From Pempheris klunzingeri (lineage: Eukaryota; Chordata; Actinopteri; Acropomatiformes; Pempheridae): 64,000 bases of DNA. The notes beneath the pieces are model-generated. The model worked only from the letters and a program-made list of their open reading frames with translations, had not been told where the DNA came from and did not search any database. Below, one piece after another: positions 11,555 to 21,065 of this stretch. The stretch is taken from NCBI RefSeq assembly GCF_042242105.1, contig NC_092035.1:7529477-7593476 (forward strand), written 5' to 3'. The position numbers and the translations under genes were made by a program. Positions within the stretch are counted from its first letter, which is position 1. Every line of letters begins with the position of its first letter.

Positions 11555-11715
11555 CACTATTGCCACACACCGGGATTGAACCCAGCACCTCTGATCTTCA
11601 GTGCCTCTTCTGACTGCGACTTAACCCACTGCACCACAGACACCTGTCACACTAGAAGAAGATCACGGGGCGATTTTGTCATCTTCGTTTGGGAAAACCA
11701 TCTCAAAAAACAGCA
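11555..11715 (-). mobile_element. tRNA-derived SINE, inverted copy
   Basis: Reverse complement of the SINE head at 5620-5735: gggattgaacccagcacctc holds the inverted B box, and the A-box region lies at about 11620-11640. It occupies the mirrored position in the right arm, so it was present before the inverted arms formed. Confidence 0.65.
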
Positions 11716-11779
11716 CAACATTTTAAAAGTGAAAGATGCTAATCGCATCATGGAATCACAAACTAGCTCCAACAAGAAA

Positions 11780-12022
11780 AAAGGAACAAGTGCAATATTT
11801 CATATATATTTATATATTTATATTTTCCCCCATGTGCAATAGCCTTTCTATCACCTCATTCTTTCACCATACATTATTTTTTTGTATATACTGTACATGC
11901 AAACATACATATATTTTATATTTTTTTATTCCCTTTCTTTGTATGTGTGAACTGTATCCTGTATGTGTGAATCAGAACTGCTGATGACTCGAAATTTCCC
12001 CATTGTGGGATAAATAAAGGAA

Positions 12023-12057
<35 letters not shown>
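11780..12057 (+). mobile_element. L2-type LINE 3' end with (ATCT)n tail
   Basis: It is near-identical to the 3' untranslated end of the LINE at 13380-13656: gtgcaatatttcatatatat, then tttccccattgtgggataaa. It ends in about nine ATCT units at 12021-12056. It is a short 5'-truncated insertion that separates the proximal and distal parts of the right arm. Confidence 0.85.
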
Positions 12058-12060
12058 TTC

Positions 12061-12670
12061 TAATTTCTAGATTATAAACCTACCTGAGAGCTTCGGCACA
12101 GAGCACGTTCCCTCAGTGGCTGCAGAACGCTCCTCTTCTTCAAACGTGCTGTCGCTTCAGTCCGCACATCTGCAAGAGGGAGAAAATGGTACAACAATTA
12201 CACTTCATACAAGTGGTGTTTACAGTCAGCAGCAGCGCTGGAAAGTGGAGAACTGCAGGATGCCGATGAATAAAAAGTGAGGAGGATTTGGACGAACCTG
12301 AAGACTCTTCCTCAGCTCCTCAGCAGTGAACACCAGCCCACCTGAAGCACGAAAGGGAAAAGAATCAATCAATAAGTGATCAGAAGTTACAGCTGTATCA
12401 CCTTCATGTTGAACAAGGCTGCACACATCTGATGTAGGAAATAAAAAAGTGGATATTTGCACTGATGACTTTTCTCTCATTTCATTCTCTTTACATTTAC
12501 ATTGCTGAGATACATTTTGAAACTTGCTGTTAAACTTCAGTAACTAAATACTTGGACATTAATGGTGATCACTGACATTTGAATGCAATGTGCTTAAGGA
12601 AGCACTGAGTGATCTATTTCTGATCCTAAAGGTGATCATCATCAGAAATCTGCCTACAATTACAGAAATA
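12061..12670 (-). repeat. Distal right arm (inverse of 2413-2840)
   Basis: The minus strand repeats the exon-like modules of 2459-2830 with the same splice-like borders. Its outermost part (12540-12670) is the reverse complement of 43095-43160 plus 44040-44110. It therefore shows the empty site for the LINE that sits at 43172-44030. The block ends at aataataataatt, against the next LINE. Confidence 0.65.
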
Positions 12671-12677
12671 ATAATAA

Positions 12678-13656
12678 TTCTCTGACGACTCAGCCATCGT
12701 CGGTCTCATCAACAACAGAGACGAGGGGGAGTACAGAGAGCTGAACAAAAACTTTGTGGACTGGTGCCAGCAGAACTGCCTCCGGATTAATGCCGGAAAA
12801 ACCAAAGAGCTGGTAGTGGACTTTCGTCGGCACAAAGACCCTCCCTCTCCGGTGAACATCCAGGGAACGGACATAGAGATTGTGGACTCTTACAAGTACC
12901 TGGGTGTTCACCTCAACAAGAAGCTGGACTGGACTGTTAATACTCAGGCACTCTTCAAGAAAGGCCAAAGCAAACTCCACCTGCTGCGTAGACTGAGGTC
13001 TTTCGGAGTGGCGGAGGGCCTCCTGAGGACTTTCTATGACTCTGTGGTGGCATCAGCCATCTTCTACGGTGTGGTCTGCTGGAGCAGCAGCATCACGGCA
13101 GCAGAGAAGAAGAGACTGAACAAACTGGTGGACAAAGCCAGCTCTGTCCTGGGCTGCAGCCTCGATCCTGTGGAGGTGGTGGGTGACAGGAGGATGGTAG
13201 CGAAGCTGTCATCAATCATGGACAATGTCTCCCACCCCCTACATGAGACTGTAAGAGCCCTGGAAAGCTCCATCAGTGACAGGCTTCGTCACCCACGATG
13301 CTCCAAAGAAAGGCATCGCAGGTCCTTCCTCCCTGCTGCCATCAGACTTTACAACCAAATCTGCTCCCAGTAAACCAAAGACCAAGAAAATAGTAACAAG
13401 TGCAATATTTCATATATATTTATATATTTTATATTTTCCCCATGTGCAATAGCCTTTCTATCTCACCTCATTCTATCATTCTTTCACCATACATTATTGT
13501 TTGTATATACTGTACATGTAAACATATATATATTTTATATATTTTATTCCCTTTCTTTGTATGTGTGAACTGTATCTTGTATGTGTGAATCAGAACTGCT
13601 GCTGACTTGAAATTTCCCCATTGTGGGATAAATAAAGGAATATCTTATCTTATAAC
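12678..13656 (+). mobile_element. 5'-truncated L2/Rex-like LINE, RT end and 3' UTR
   Basis: An open frame from 12678 to the TAA at 13371-13373 begins inside the RT at the catalytic FSDDSAIVG. It continues with KTKELVVDFRRHKDPP, YKYLGVHLNKKLDW and KKRLNKLVDKASSVLG, and ends at RLYNQICSQ. The 3' UTR follows and ends in tccccattgtgggataaata and TATCTTATCTTAT. Endonuclease and the RT fingers/palm are absent through 5' truncation at insertion, as is usual for LINEs. The frame shows no disruption, so the insertion is fairly recent. It lies between the right arm and the tail block. Confidence 0.88.
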
Positions 13657-14560
13657 AGCCAGACTGGACAGTTGTAGCCAAAACTAGAAACACTGCTGCT
13701 ATTTAACCGCAAGCAGCTTGGTTATTTAAATGAACATCATCCACCGAGTTACAAACTTGAAATCATAGTGAGTTTAGTGTTTAGTGTCTGTTGCTGGCTT
13801 TTCTTTCCTCATGTTGATTGTCTGTCACTGTAGCGAAGCTAATCAATAGGCGGTGCTGATTTCCTCTGATAGTAACGGTGTGAAAATAAAACACGTTCCT
13901 TCTCATAATAAGCTACATTTAGTCATCATTCTGGTGAACTTGGCCGCTGGCTGATTTGTTTATCCGCCTCAGAAAGCAGTAAAATGTGGCAGCTGTTAGC
14001 ATGGTTAGCTAGCGTTAGCTAAATAGCTAGCTGTGTGTTGTGTATGTGTCTGTCCGTGCGGCCACTCAGCCTCAGACTGACCTCATTAACCAAAGCCAGC
14101 TCCGCGTCTTCGTGGTGTTTTCCTCGAGTCCTTCTCCACCTTTCCTTTCGTCCTCCAAACATCTTTTTCGAGCAGAAAAACACTCCAACGATCCGCTCAG
14201 GTTCAACGTCACCTGCTCATGACGTCATTTCCTCAACACGAGCACCGTCGCAGCAGGAAAGTTTAGCAGCAGGAAAGTTTAGCAGCAGCTCAGTCGATGT
14301 AGAAACTACGGGTGTTAATCATCCACAGCAAAATGGAACACATTTATTTCAGGGAGTTAAATGGTAAATGGTCTGTATTTGTCTCGCGCCTTTCTAGTTA
14401 CTTCAACTACTCAAAGCGCTTTTACATGAGGGGGGGGGACGACCCGCTCTACCGCGGACCCTCAGCCGAGTTCATCCCACGGAGCAGGTACAAGTTTGGC
14501 TTCACGTGTTTTGCATTTTTGAAGACACAGCGCCCCCTTGTGTCCTGTAGGAGGAACTAT
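13657..14560 (-). repeat. Tail block of composite repeat 1, with first-exon-like segment
   Basis: This block recurs at 22250-22560, 52200-52570 and 54340-54840. On the minus strand at 14090-14190 there is a first-exon-like stretch homologous to the ATG exon at 9571: it begins ATGTTTGGAGGACG and ends gagctggctttggttaatga. It runs into ccgctggctgatttgtttat sequence shared with 52500. It is therefore a further diverged copy of the gene-like unit's start. It stops at 14560, where a LINE is inserted, and resumes at 16763. Confidence 0.5.
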
Positions 14561-14634
14561 AGATAGATAGATATATATTTATTTATTGATCCCTCAGTGG
14601 GGAAACTTTGCTGTTACAGCAGCTCAAAGGGACA

Positions 14635-14855
14635 GAAAAATTAAATAGCAGAATATAATAGAATTAGAAAAATTATATAGCAGAATATAATAGAATTAGA
14701 AAAATTATATAGCAGAATATAATAGAATTAGAAAAATTAAATAGCAGAATATAATAGAATTAGAAAAATTATATAGCAGAATATAATAGAATTAGAAAAA
14801 TTAAATAGCAGAATATAATAGAATTAGAAAAATTAAATAGCAGAATATAATATAA
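14635..14855. repeat. 32-bp minisatellite, 7 units
   Basis: A 32-bp unit (agcagaatataatagaatta plus gaaaaattaaat or gaaaaattatat) is repeated about seven times head to tail. It lies in the 3' UTR of the LINE. The units differ mainly at one position (ttaaat or ttatat), in an order that suggests step-wise expansion. There are no spacers, so it is not a CRISPR array. Confidence 0.9.
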
Positions 14856-15002
14856 TATATACAGTGGTAAAAACCTATGTACACAAAGAAATGTAATTAC
14901 AGAGACAAACAACAACAGGATGAAGTGAAGTGGGGTGAGAATTATTGTATAGTTTATGTTATAGTAAAGTGCACAGGTGGTGGTGGTGGTTGGTGCAGCA
15001 GA

Positions 15003-16739
15003 CTATAATGCAGCATTGTACAGTCTGACTGCAGTCGGGATGAAGGACCTGCGGAAGCGCTCCTTCTTACACCTGGGGTGTATCAGTCTGTGACTGAAGG
15101 AGCTGCTTAAGGCCCCCACAGTCTGATGCAGAGGGTGGGAGGTGTTGTCCAAGATGGAGGACAGTTTGGACAAGGTCCTCCTCTCTCCCACCACCTCTAT
15201 GGGGTCCAGGGGGCAGCCACAGACCGAGCCGGCTCTCTTAATTAGTCTGTTGAGCCTGTTCTTGTCCCGCTCAGAGCACCCCCCTCCCCAACACACCACT
15301 GCATATGAGACCACAGATGCCACCACAGTCTCGAAGAAGGTCCTCAGGAGTGGTCTGCTCACTCCAAAGGATCCTAGCCTCCTCAGCAGGTATAGTCGAC
15401 TCTGACCCCTCTTGTAGAGAGAGTCAGTGTTGTCTGTCCAGTCCAGTTTATTGTTAAGGTGAACACCCAGGTACTTGTATGTCCTCACTCTCTCGATGCC
15501 AAGTCCCTGGATGCTCACTGGTGCAGTGATGGAGGGTTTCTTGTGGAAGTCTTTCGTCTTGCTGGCGTTGACTAGGAGGTTGTTTCGTCCACACCAGCCG
15601 ACAAAGTCCGTGATGACCGTCCTGTATTCACAGTCGTTCCCCTCTGACACACACCCCACGATGGCAGTGTCATCAGAGAACTTCTGGAGGTGACAACTGT
15701 CTGTAGCGTACCTGAAGTCTGATGTGTACAGGGTGAAGAGGAAAGGTGACAGTACCGTTCCCTGGGGGGCCCCTGTGCTGCAAACCACCACATCAGACAC
15801 ACTGTCCTGCAGTCTCACATACTGGGGTCTGTCCGTGAGGTAGTCAGTGACCCATGCAGCCAGCTGGTCACTGACTCCCGCTCTCTCCATCTTCACCCTG
15901 AGCAGTGGAGGTAGGATTGTGTTGAAGGCACTGGAGAAATCAAAGAAAGTGATCCTCACAGTGCTTCCACTGCCCTCCAGGTGAGACAGGGATCTCTGCA
16001 GCAGGTAGATGACAGCGTCATCCACCCCAATTCCAGGCTGATATGCAAACTGCAGGGGATCCATGTCCAGGGGGCGGAGATGGGTTAGGACGATCCTCTC
16101 AAGTGCCTTCATCAGGTGAGAGGTTAAGGCCACGGGTCTGAAGTGGTTGGGCTCCTTGGGGCGCGAGGTCTTAGGAACTGGAACCACACAAGAAGTCTTC
16201 CACATGGCAGGAACTTTTTCCAGACTCAGGCTCAGGTTGAAGATGTAGCAGACCACCTGACAGAGCTGGTCTGCACAGTCCCTGAGGAGTCTGGAGCTGA
16301 TGCCATCAGGGCCCGTGGCTTTCCTGGCTTTGATCTTCTTCAGTTGACTTCTCACCTGATCAACAGTTGGTACGAAGAGAGGAGGGGGAGAAGGGGGAGG
16401 GGGAGGGGAGGGGGAGAGCTGCCAATGAGGTGGTGGGGGGTGGGGGGGTGGAGGTGAGAGGACCAGAGGTGGTTGTGGAAGTGAGGGGGAGGGTGAGGGC
16501 CCCGGAGATGGTGGTGGTGAGGAGCTGGGGGTAGGCTGGTCTGTGCTCAGGCTGGGGAGGGAGGGGGAGGGGGAGGGGGTGGGCCCATTATCAAATCTGT
16601 TGAAAAACAGATTTAGCTTGTTGGCCCAGTCTCTGTCTCCAGGTTCAGGGTCTCTCCTACTGCTTATCTCCTGCCCTGACATGGATTTGAGACCTCTCCA
16701 GACCTCCCTCGTGTTGCTCCGCTGAAGATGATCTTCCAT
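15003..16739 (-). CDS. LINE reverse transcriptase, 578 codons open
   Basis: This is the reverse transcriptase of the non-LTR element, which copies its RNA at a nicked target. Residues 1-50 hold NTREVWRGLKSMSG and NKLNLFFNRF, the linker after the missing endonuclease. Residues 55-125 are a Pro/Ser-rich stretch. The RT follows, with ATGPDGISSRLLRDC, then TFFDFSSAFNTI (first catalytic Asp), GAPQGTVLSPFLF and FSDDTAIVGCV (catalytic Asp pair). The conserved C-terminal part includes TYKYLGVHLNNKLDW and SFIPTAVRLYNAAL before the stop. The apparent start is simply the first Met in a 5'-truncated frame. No stop or frameshift was seen. The clade is L2/CR1/Rex-like; the exact family is not resolved. Confidence 0.92.
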   Translation of the reverse strand: MEDHLQRSNTREVWRGLKSMSGQEISSRRDPEPGDRDWANKLNLFFNRFDNGPTPSPSPSLPSLSTDQPTPSSSPPPSPGPSPSPSLPQPPLVLSPPPPHPPPPHWQLSPSPPPPPSPPPLFVPTVDQVRSQLKKIKARKATGPDGISSRLLRDCADQLCQVVCYIFNLSLSLEKVPAMWKTSCVVPVPKTSRPKEPNHFRPVALTSHLMKALERIVLTHLRPLDMDPLQFAYQPGIGVDDAVIYLLQRSLSHLEGSGSTVRITFFDFSSAFNTILPPLLRVKMERAGVSDQLAAWVTDYLTDRPQYVRLQDSVSDVVVCSTGAPQGTVLSPFLFTLYTSDFRYATDSCHLQKFSDDTAIVGCVSEGNDCEYRTVITDFVGWCGRNNLLVNASKTKDFHKKPSITAPVSIQGLGIERVRTYKYLGVHLNNKLDWTDNTDSLYKRGQSRLYLLRRLGSFGVSRPLLRTFFETVVASVVSYAVVCWGGGCSERDKNRLNRLIKRAGSVCGCPLDPIEVVGERRTLSKLSSILDNTSHPLHQTVGALSSSFSHRLIHPRCKKERFRRSFIPTAVRLYNAAL

Positions 16740-16762
16740 TTTCCTCCTGTAGTTGGCCTTGC

Positions 16763-17409
16763 ACTATTTATCACTGTTCCTCCACTCGTGTTCTCTTTTT
16801 CACTGTTTTGTCTTTTCATCTGTTCTCTCTTTATATTATCTCTTTACTTTCCACTTTGGATTTTACTCCCTACAGATTTATTATAGGAGGTATAATGGAG
16901 CTCCTTGTGCCACAGGTGCTGTTACCACAACACTTTGTGCTCCTGAATTATAAAAACGGACAAAAATTGGTCATTGTCATACACCAAGTCTATGATGGGA
17001 CAGTCAGGGGCAAGCAGCACTGGGAGTGACCACTGACCCTCCTTTTCTCTAAGCTCTAGGCTCAAACTAACTCCGGTGTCGCCTCCAGACTTGTGATGAA
17101 GCTCTCACAGTGGACCCTCACCTGCAGACTGAGGTAGTGGCCTTTCTCAGCACACACTTGCAAAGGAGAGCGGCCCCAGAGGGCAGCGAGCGCACGAGCC
17201 AGAGCCCGTCTGCCCTGAGCCACGGCTCTGTGGACAAATCTGGCAGTTTGAGAAGAAAGGACACAGTTAGATTACATCCACATGCAAATGACTTCAGACT
17301 GTTTATCCATGACTGTGAGCTGTTTCGGTGTTGGACTACGTCAGCCACTTTTAGTTGCCCATGTCAACCTCTTTGCTTGCTAACTAGTGTTCAGTCTTTA
17401 ATACCCTGC
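16763..17409. repeat. Tail block continuation, then unassigned sequence
   Basis: Positions 16763-16830 (actatttatcactgttcctc) continue the tail block after the LINE; the same sequence is at 54784-54840. From about 16850 to 17409 I see no recognisable gene. Positions 17110-17400 may be decayed 5' sequence of the next LINE, but no motif proves it. Confidence 0.4.
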
Positions 17410-18219
17410 CAGGAATGACTGGTTTAAACTGGCGACTTTGTCCACTGCTCGTCTTAGATTTCAGGAGGAGGAAAACAGACATTCAGCCCCTGTTGATTGG
17501 TGGGGATTGTGTGGCGAGGGTCTCCAACCACCGGTTCTTGGGCGTGCACATTGAGGATGACTTGACCTGGAGCGCCAACACCAGAGCCGTCATTAAAAAG
17601 GTACAGCGGAGACTCTATTTTCTGAGGATTCTCAGGAACAACCATCTCTCCCACAAACTGCTGGTGTCTTTTTACCGATGCTCCATAGAAAGCATCCCGT
17701 CGTACTGCATCTGCGTGTGGTTTTCCAGCTGCCGGCAGCAAACAGGAAGGCGCTCCAACGGGTCATCACCATGGCCCAGAAGATCACCGGCTGCCCTCTA
17801 CCTTCCCTGGAGGAAGTCTACAGCTCCCGCTGTCCGAGGAAGGCGCAGAAGATCGGCTGGGATGCGACCCACCCCGGCTTTTCACTGTTCCAACTTTTGC
17901 CCTCTGGTAGACGTTTTCGGACACTGAAGTACGAACAGATTAAAAACAGCTTCTACCCAAGAGCCATAATTATACTAAACACTGCCGGACATTAAATAGA
18001 AGTGTGATGCTGCTGGATGTTATTTATATGAAGATGTTTTTTATTTGTTTTATACTTTGCACTTTGTGCTTTTTTAGATATTATTGTCATTCAGGGTACT
18101 TCTTTTATATACTTTAGACTTTTTTATGGCACTTAAAGTGGATTGCACTTTCAATTTCGTTGTACCTCTATAAACGACGATAAAGACATTCTATTCTATT
18201 CTATTCTATTCTGTTCTAA
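17410..18219 (+). mobile_element. 5'-truncated LINE (second lineage), frame broken
   Basis: The RT C-terminal part is recognisable from about 17450: LVLDFRRRKTDIQPLLIGGD, RFLGVHIEDDLTWSANT, RRLYFLRILR and SFYRCSIESIPSYCICVW. The frame shifts near 17740, and ALQRVITMAQKITG to LKYEQIKNSFYPRAIIILN follows in the next frame, with a stop at 17993-17995. The 3' UTR ends in cgataaagacattctattct and a (TTCTA)n tail at 18190-18215. It resembles the LINE at 43172-44030 more than the 12678 or 14561 elements. Confidence 0.82.
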
Positions 18220-18221
18220 TA

Positions 18222-18781
18222 CAGGTGCATCTAAAAAAATTAGAATATCGTGAAAAAGTTCATTCATTTCTGTAATTCAATTCAAAAAGTGAAACTCATA
18301 TACTATATAGATTCATTCCACACAAAATGAAATATTATTTTTATTATTATTTGTTGTAATTGTGATGATTGTGGCTTACAGCTCATGAAAACCCCAAAGT
18401 CAGGATTAGAATATTACATAAAACCGACTGAAAAAAAGCCCAGGTTGCTTTGAGAGCGGCCTTCAGCTCGTCTGCATTGTTGGGTCTGGGGTCTCTATTC
18501 TCTCACCCCATAGATTCTCTATGGGGTTCAGGTCGGGGGAGTTTGCTGGCCAATCGATCACAGTAATGCCGTGCTCAATAAACCAGGTTTTGGTAGTTTT
18601 GGCAGTGTGGGCAGGTGCCAAGTCCTGCTGCAAAAGAAACTCGGCATCTCCGTCGAGCTGGTCAGCCGATGGAAGCATGAAGTGCTCTAAAATGTGCTGG
18701 TAGACGGCTGCGTTGACTTTGGTCTTGTATAGTATATGAGTTTCACTTTTTGAATTGAATGTTTTGAGATGCACCTACCTG
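18222..18781 (-). mobile_element. Internally deleted Tc1-like transposon
   Basis: The left end CAGGTGCATCTAAAAAAATT and the right end read inward (CAGGTAGGTGCATCTCAAAA) are inverted copies, and both are followed by AAAAGTGAAACTCATATA. TA flanks both ends (18220-18221 and 18782-18783). The minus strand keeps the C-terminal part of a Tc1 transposase: LLQQDLAPAHTAKTTK (catalytic Asp), [18 protein letters not shown] (catalytic Glu region). The DNA-binding half is missing, so the element is non-autonomous. Confidence 0.88.
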
Positions 18782-18783
18782 TA

Positions 18784-19040
18784 GATACGTGTCCCCATCT
18801 CCATCTTGCGTGGTCAGCAGCTCAGGGGAAACTCCTCCGACTCTCTTCACCTCTTGCTGTATTTGCCGGTGAAACAGAGTGACTTTGACCCCGGCGGTCG
18901 GAGCCACTTGTCCCTGCACAGCTGGGTGCTGCAGTTCTCCTGCAGGGGGGAGCAGATTTGTGGTGTTGGAGTTTACTGGCACAAAGGGGGCAGCAGACGA
19001 GGACTCTCTCTTCAGGAAAACTCAGAAACAGTTACACAAG
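18784..19040 (-). pseudogene. nfkbiz-like exon fragment (copy 2, more complete)
   Basis: The minus strand is open through VPVNSNTTNLLPPAGELQ, then VTLFHRQIQQEVKRVGG, then VSPELLTTQDGDGDTYL, and is cut off at the end of the Tc1-like element. IkB-zeta is a nuclear ankyrin-repeat regulator of NF-kB. This order (glutamine-rich helix, then D-GDGDTYL at the first ankyrin repeat) matches my memory of that family. The rest of the ankyrin domain is absent on the other side of the Tc1, where a LINE tail lies. It is a stranded fragment in a repeat, not a gene. A different ankyrin protein is possible. Confidence 0.5.
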
Positions 19041-19640
19041 CACCCCCACTTTACTGAAACTAATTAAACATTTGAAATGAGATCACATTTGCCAGCTAGC
19101 CTACTGAACGCCCACTATTCTACATCTTTTCAGCTATGGGCTATTCAGACTTGATGTCAGGTATACAGCTACAGCCCACTACTTTTCAATTTCATTAAAC
19201 CCGTTGCAGTGACAAGACATTCATTCATTCATTCCTGCAACCAGACGTGTCAAACAAGACAACAACATGAGTTCATGCTTATTTTCTATTTCATTGTGTC
19301 AGCTTGAAACCATACAGCCATGTAGTGTAGTGAACAGGAATGAGGATGGAGAATCAAAGCCCAAACAGTCCATGAACCAAGAAATGACACGTCTCCAGTG
19401 CACTTCATCTTATTGACCACTAGATGTCCTACTGGAGCGCGGTGTCATTGAAGCCTCGAGTAATTAACCATTTTTCAATTAAGTGTCGAACTTCAACAAA
19501 GCCTCGATCAGCCATCACTATGTCCTCTGTACCTGGACTGTACCACCTCACTTCCTGTCTTCAGAGCGTCTCCCCTACTACATAATGGTATGATCCTAAT
19601 GTGTCCTCCCACGTGATTTGCCGCATGGTGTGTCCATCAC
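19041..19640. repeat. Centre of the composite repeat (copy 2)
   Basis: Near-identical to 8870-9473 of block 1, including a short (ATTC)n run, acagctacagcccactactt and the cctcccacgtgatttgccgc segment ahead of the TATA box. It has no gene. It serves as upstream sequence to the gene-like unit that starts at 19641. Confidence 0.75.
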
Positions 19641-21065
19641 TATAAAAGTCTGAAGGTTTGACTCACCCGGCGCCAGTCGGCTCTTCTCCTTCTGCTGCAA
19701 ACACCGGGACGCTTTGCTTGTGCTTCATGCAGTCCTTCGGAGGTCCAGAGGAAGAAAACATCACGGAGTTGGTTTTGGTATGCAAACAAATGGGTGTTCA
19801 GTAGCTAGCTAATTAGCTAACCATGCTAAGGTGCACAGCTGATCCATTTTTCTATATTGGTGGTTTCATTGTGGCCGATGAACCTGTTTGAGAACCAAAG
19901 TACCAGATTACTGTTGTAATAAACACTGATGGTTCTAATGTTCTGTGTTTGCACTAGAACATCTAGAAGTTCCTCATCAGGCCTCTCAGCTGTTTTCTGT
20001 AACTCAGCAGCTGCAGCAGCAGGAGAGTTAAAGCTCAGGCTCAGTGTCCCGTTCATTATAGTCCTGTTTAATTGGTGAGCATCTGCAGTGAGTTTGCTGC
20101 TAATGACCGGACTGCAGGGTCAATAATCACTGATCAGTTTCACCTTGTGGCTAATCAGTGGCTAACATGCTGGCTAGTGTTAGCATGTAGCATTAGCATG
20201 TGGCCTGTTTGGAACGGATTAAATTCATTTAGAGACCAAAAGCTAAGCATCAAATTGGTGGTTTATTGTGGCTGAGATCAGGTGCAGCTTCATCACATTT
20301 CGCCTGTGTTTGCAGGTGAACTTAATCTATAATGTCATTTATTTCCTTTTTACTTTGGTAAAGAGCTGTAGTTTTATTGTGAAAACCTCTTCCGTTGCAG
20401 GTGGCGTGTCCTGAGTCTGGGCTGAAGAACCTGTGACAGGAACAGCTTGTGGTAAAAACGCTCAACTTTACCTAGAACATCACATTAATGTGTTTAGACA
20501 GGAAATGTGAGCTTTTATTTTCTCCCACATCAAACTGATTTCTTCCTGAACTACTTGTTTCCAGGTAGAAAACACACTAACAGTTAATGTTAATGGCACT
20601 AAATGTTGGAATTGGAGCACAAACATTGAAGATTTGTAAATTCTTGCAGTAGATAATTCTCTCTATTGGTGCTAGTTTGTAAAGGTAGAATCTAAAAGTT
20701 TCCAGGTGTCTGGTGGGAAGAGATGAGGAATCAGTAAATCTGAACACAGGATGTTGTCACGTTAAACTTTATTTAAAATGAAGAGAACACGTTTAACCTT
20801 CTGTCTGGTCACTTTGATCAAAGTAATGGTGTTTTTGTGTCTTCCAGGATGCAGCAGGAGAACCTGAGTCAGCCGTGGATCCAAACAGAAGGTCCTGTGG
20901 AAAAGTAGCAGACTGTAGTAAGTATTAATGCATTCAACATGACTCCTCTGCAGCATCTTCATGTATCGGCAAAAGAAAAAACTTGTTTTTTTTTGTGTGT
21001 TCCCAGGATGCACCAGGAGAACCTGAATCAACCGTGGATCCAAACAGCACTGATTTCTAAATAAA
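19641..21065 (+). other. Gene-like unit, copy in block 2
   Basis: It has the same order as 9474-10880: TATAAAA at 19641-19647; an ATG exon at 19727-19777 (MQSFGGPEEENITELVL) with a gtatgc donor; a middle exon at about 20401-20451; a DAAGEPESAVDPNRRSC module from 20848 to 20917 followed by gtaagt, a consensus donor lost in block 1; a terminal module ending in a stop; and AATAAA at 21060-21065. The first exon is open in both plus-strand copies, with one residue changed (Ala to Thr). The full splice pattern cannot be proved, since some exon phases do not join. Confidence 0.45.

Larger units (their letters stand above)
2413..12670. repeat. Composite repeat block 1 with kilobase inverted arms
   Basis: The left arm (about 2413-8430) reappears as its reverse complement in the right arm (about 9380-12670). 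Matching pairs include 2459-2830 with 12090-12480, 5530-5730 with 11560-11780, 7020-7140 with 10410-10560, 7318-7368 with 10245-10295, and 8050-8200 with 9480-9630. The left arm is longer because Tc1-like, Harbinger and other insertions sit in it. The right arm carries an L2 LINE tail at 11780-12057. The centre (8430-9380) contains a Tc1 scrap and an nfkbiz-like fragment. Partial copies lie at 18784-22250 and 43095-52570. I do not recognise it as a named element. Confidence 0.75.
14561..16762 (-). mobile_element. L2/Rex-like LINE with clean target duplication
   Basis: ACTAT flanks both ends (14556-14560 and 16763-16767). The related empty site at 54783-54800 reads taactatttatca, so both borders are exact. 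On the minus strand the element begins just upstream of the open frame, runs through the RT and a 3' UTR with a 32-bp minisatellite, and ends in gatcaataaataaatatata and an (ATCT)n-like tail. It is 5'-truncated: the endonuclease is missing. The open RT frame suggests a young insertion. Confidence 0.9.

Noticed and set aside
14635-14855. Regular 32-bp repeats resembling a CRISPR array
   Set aside because: The units abut with no spacers and lie in a LINE 3' UTR of a vertebrate genome.
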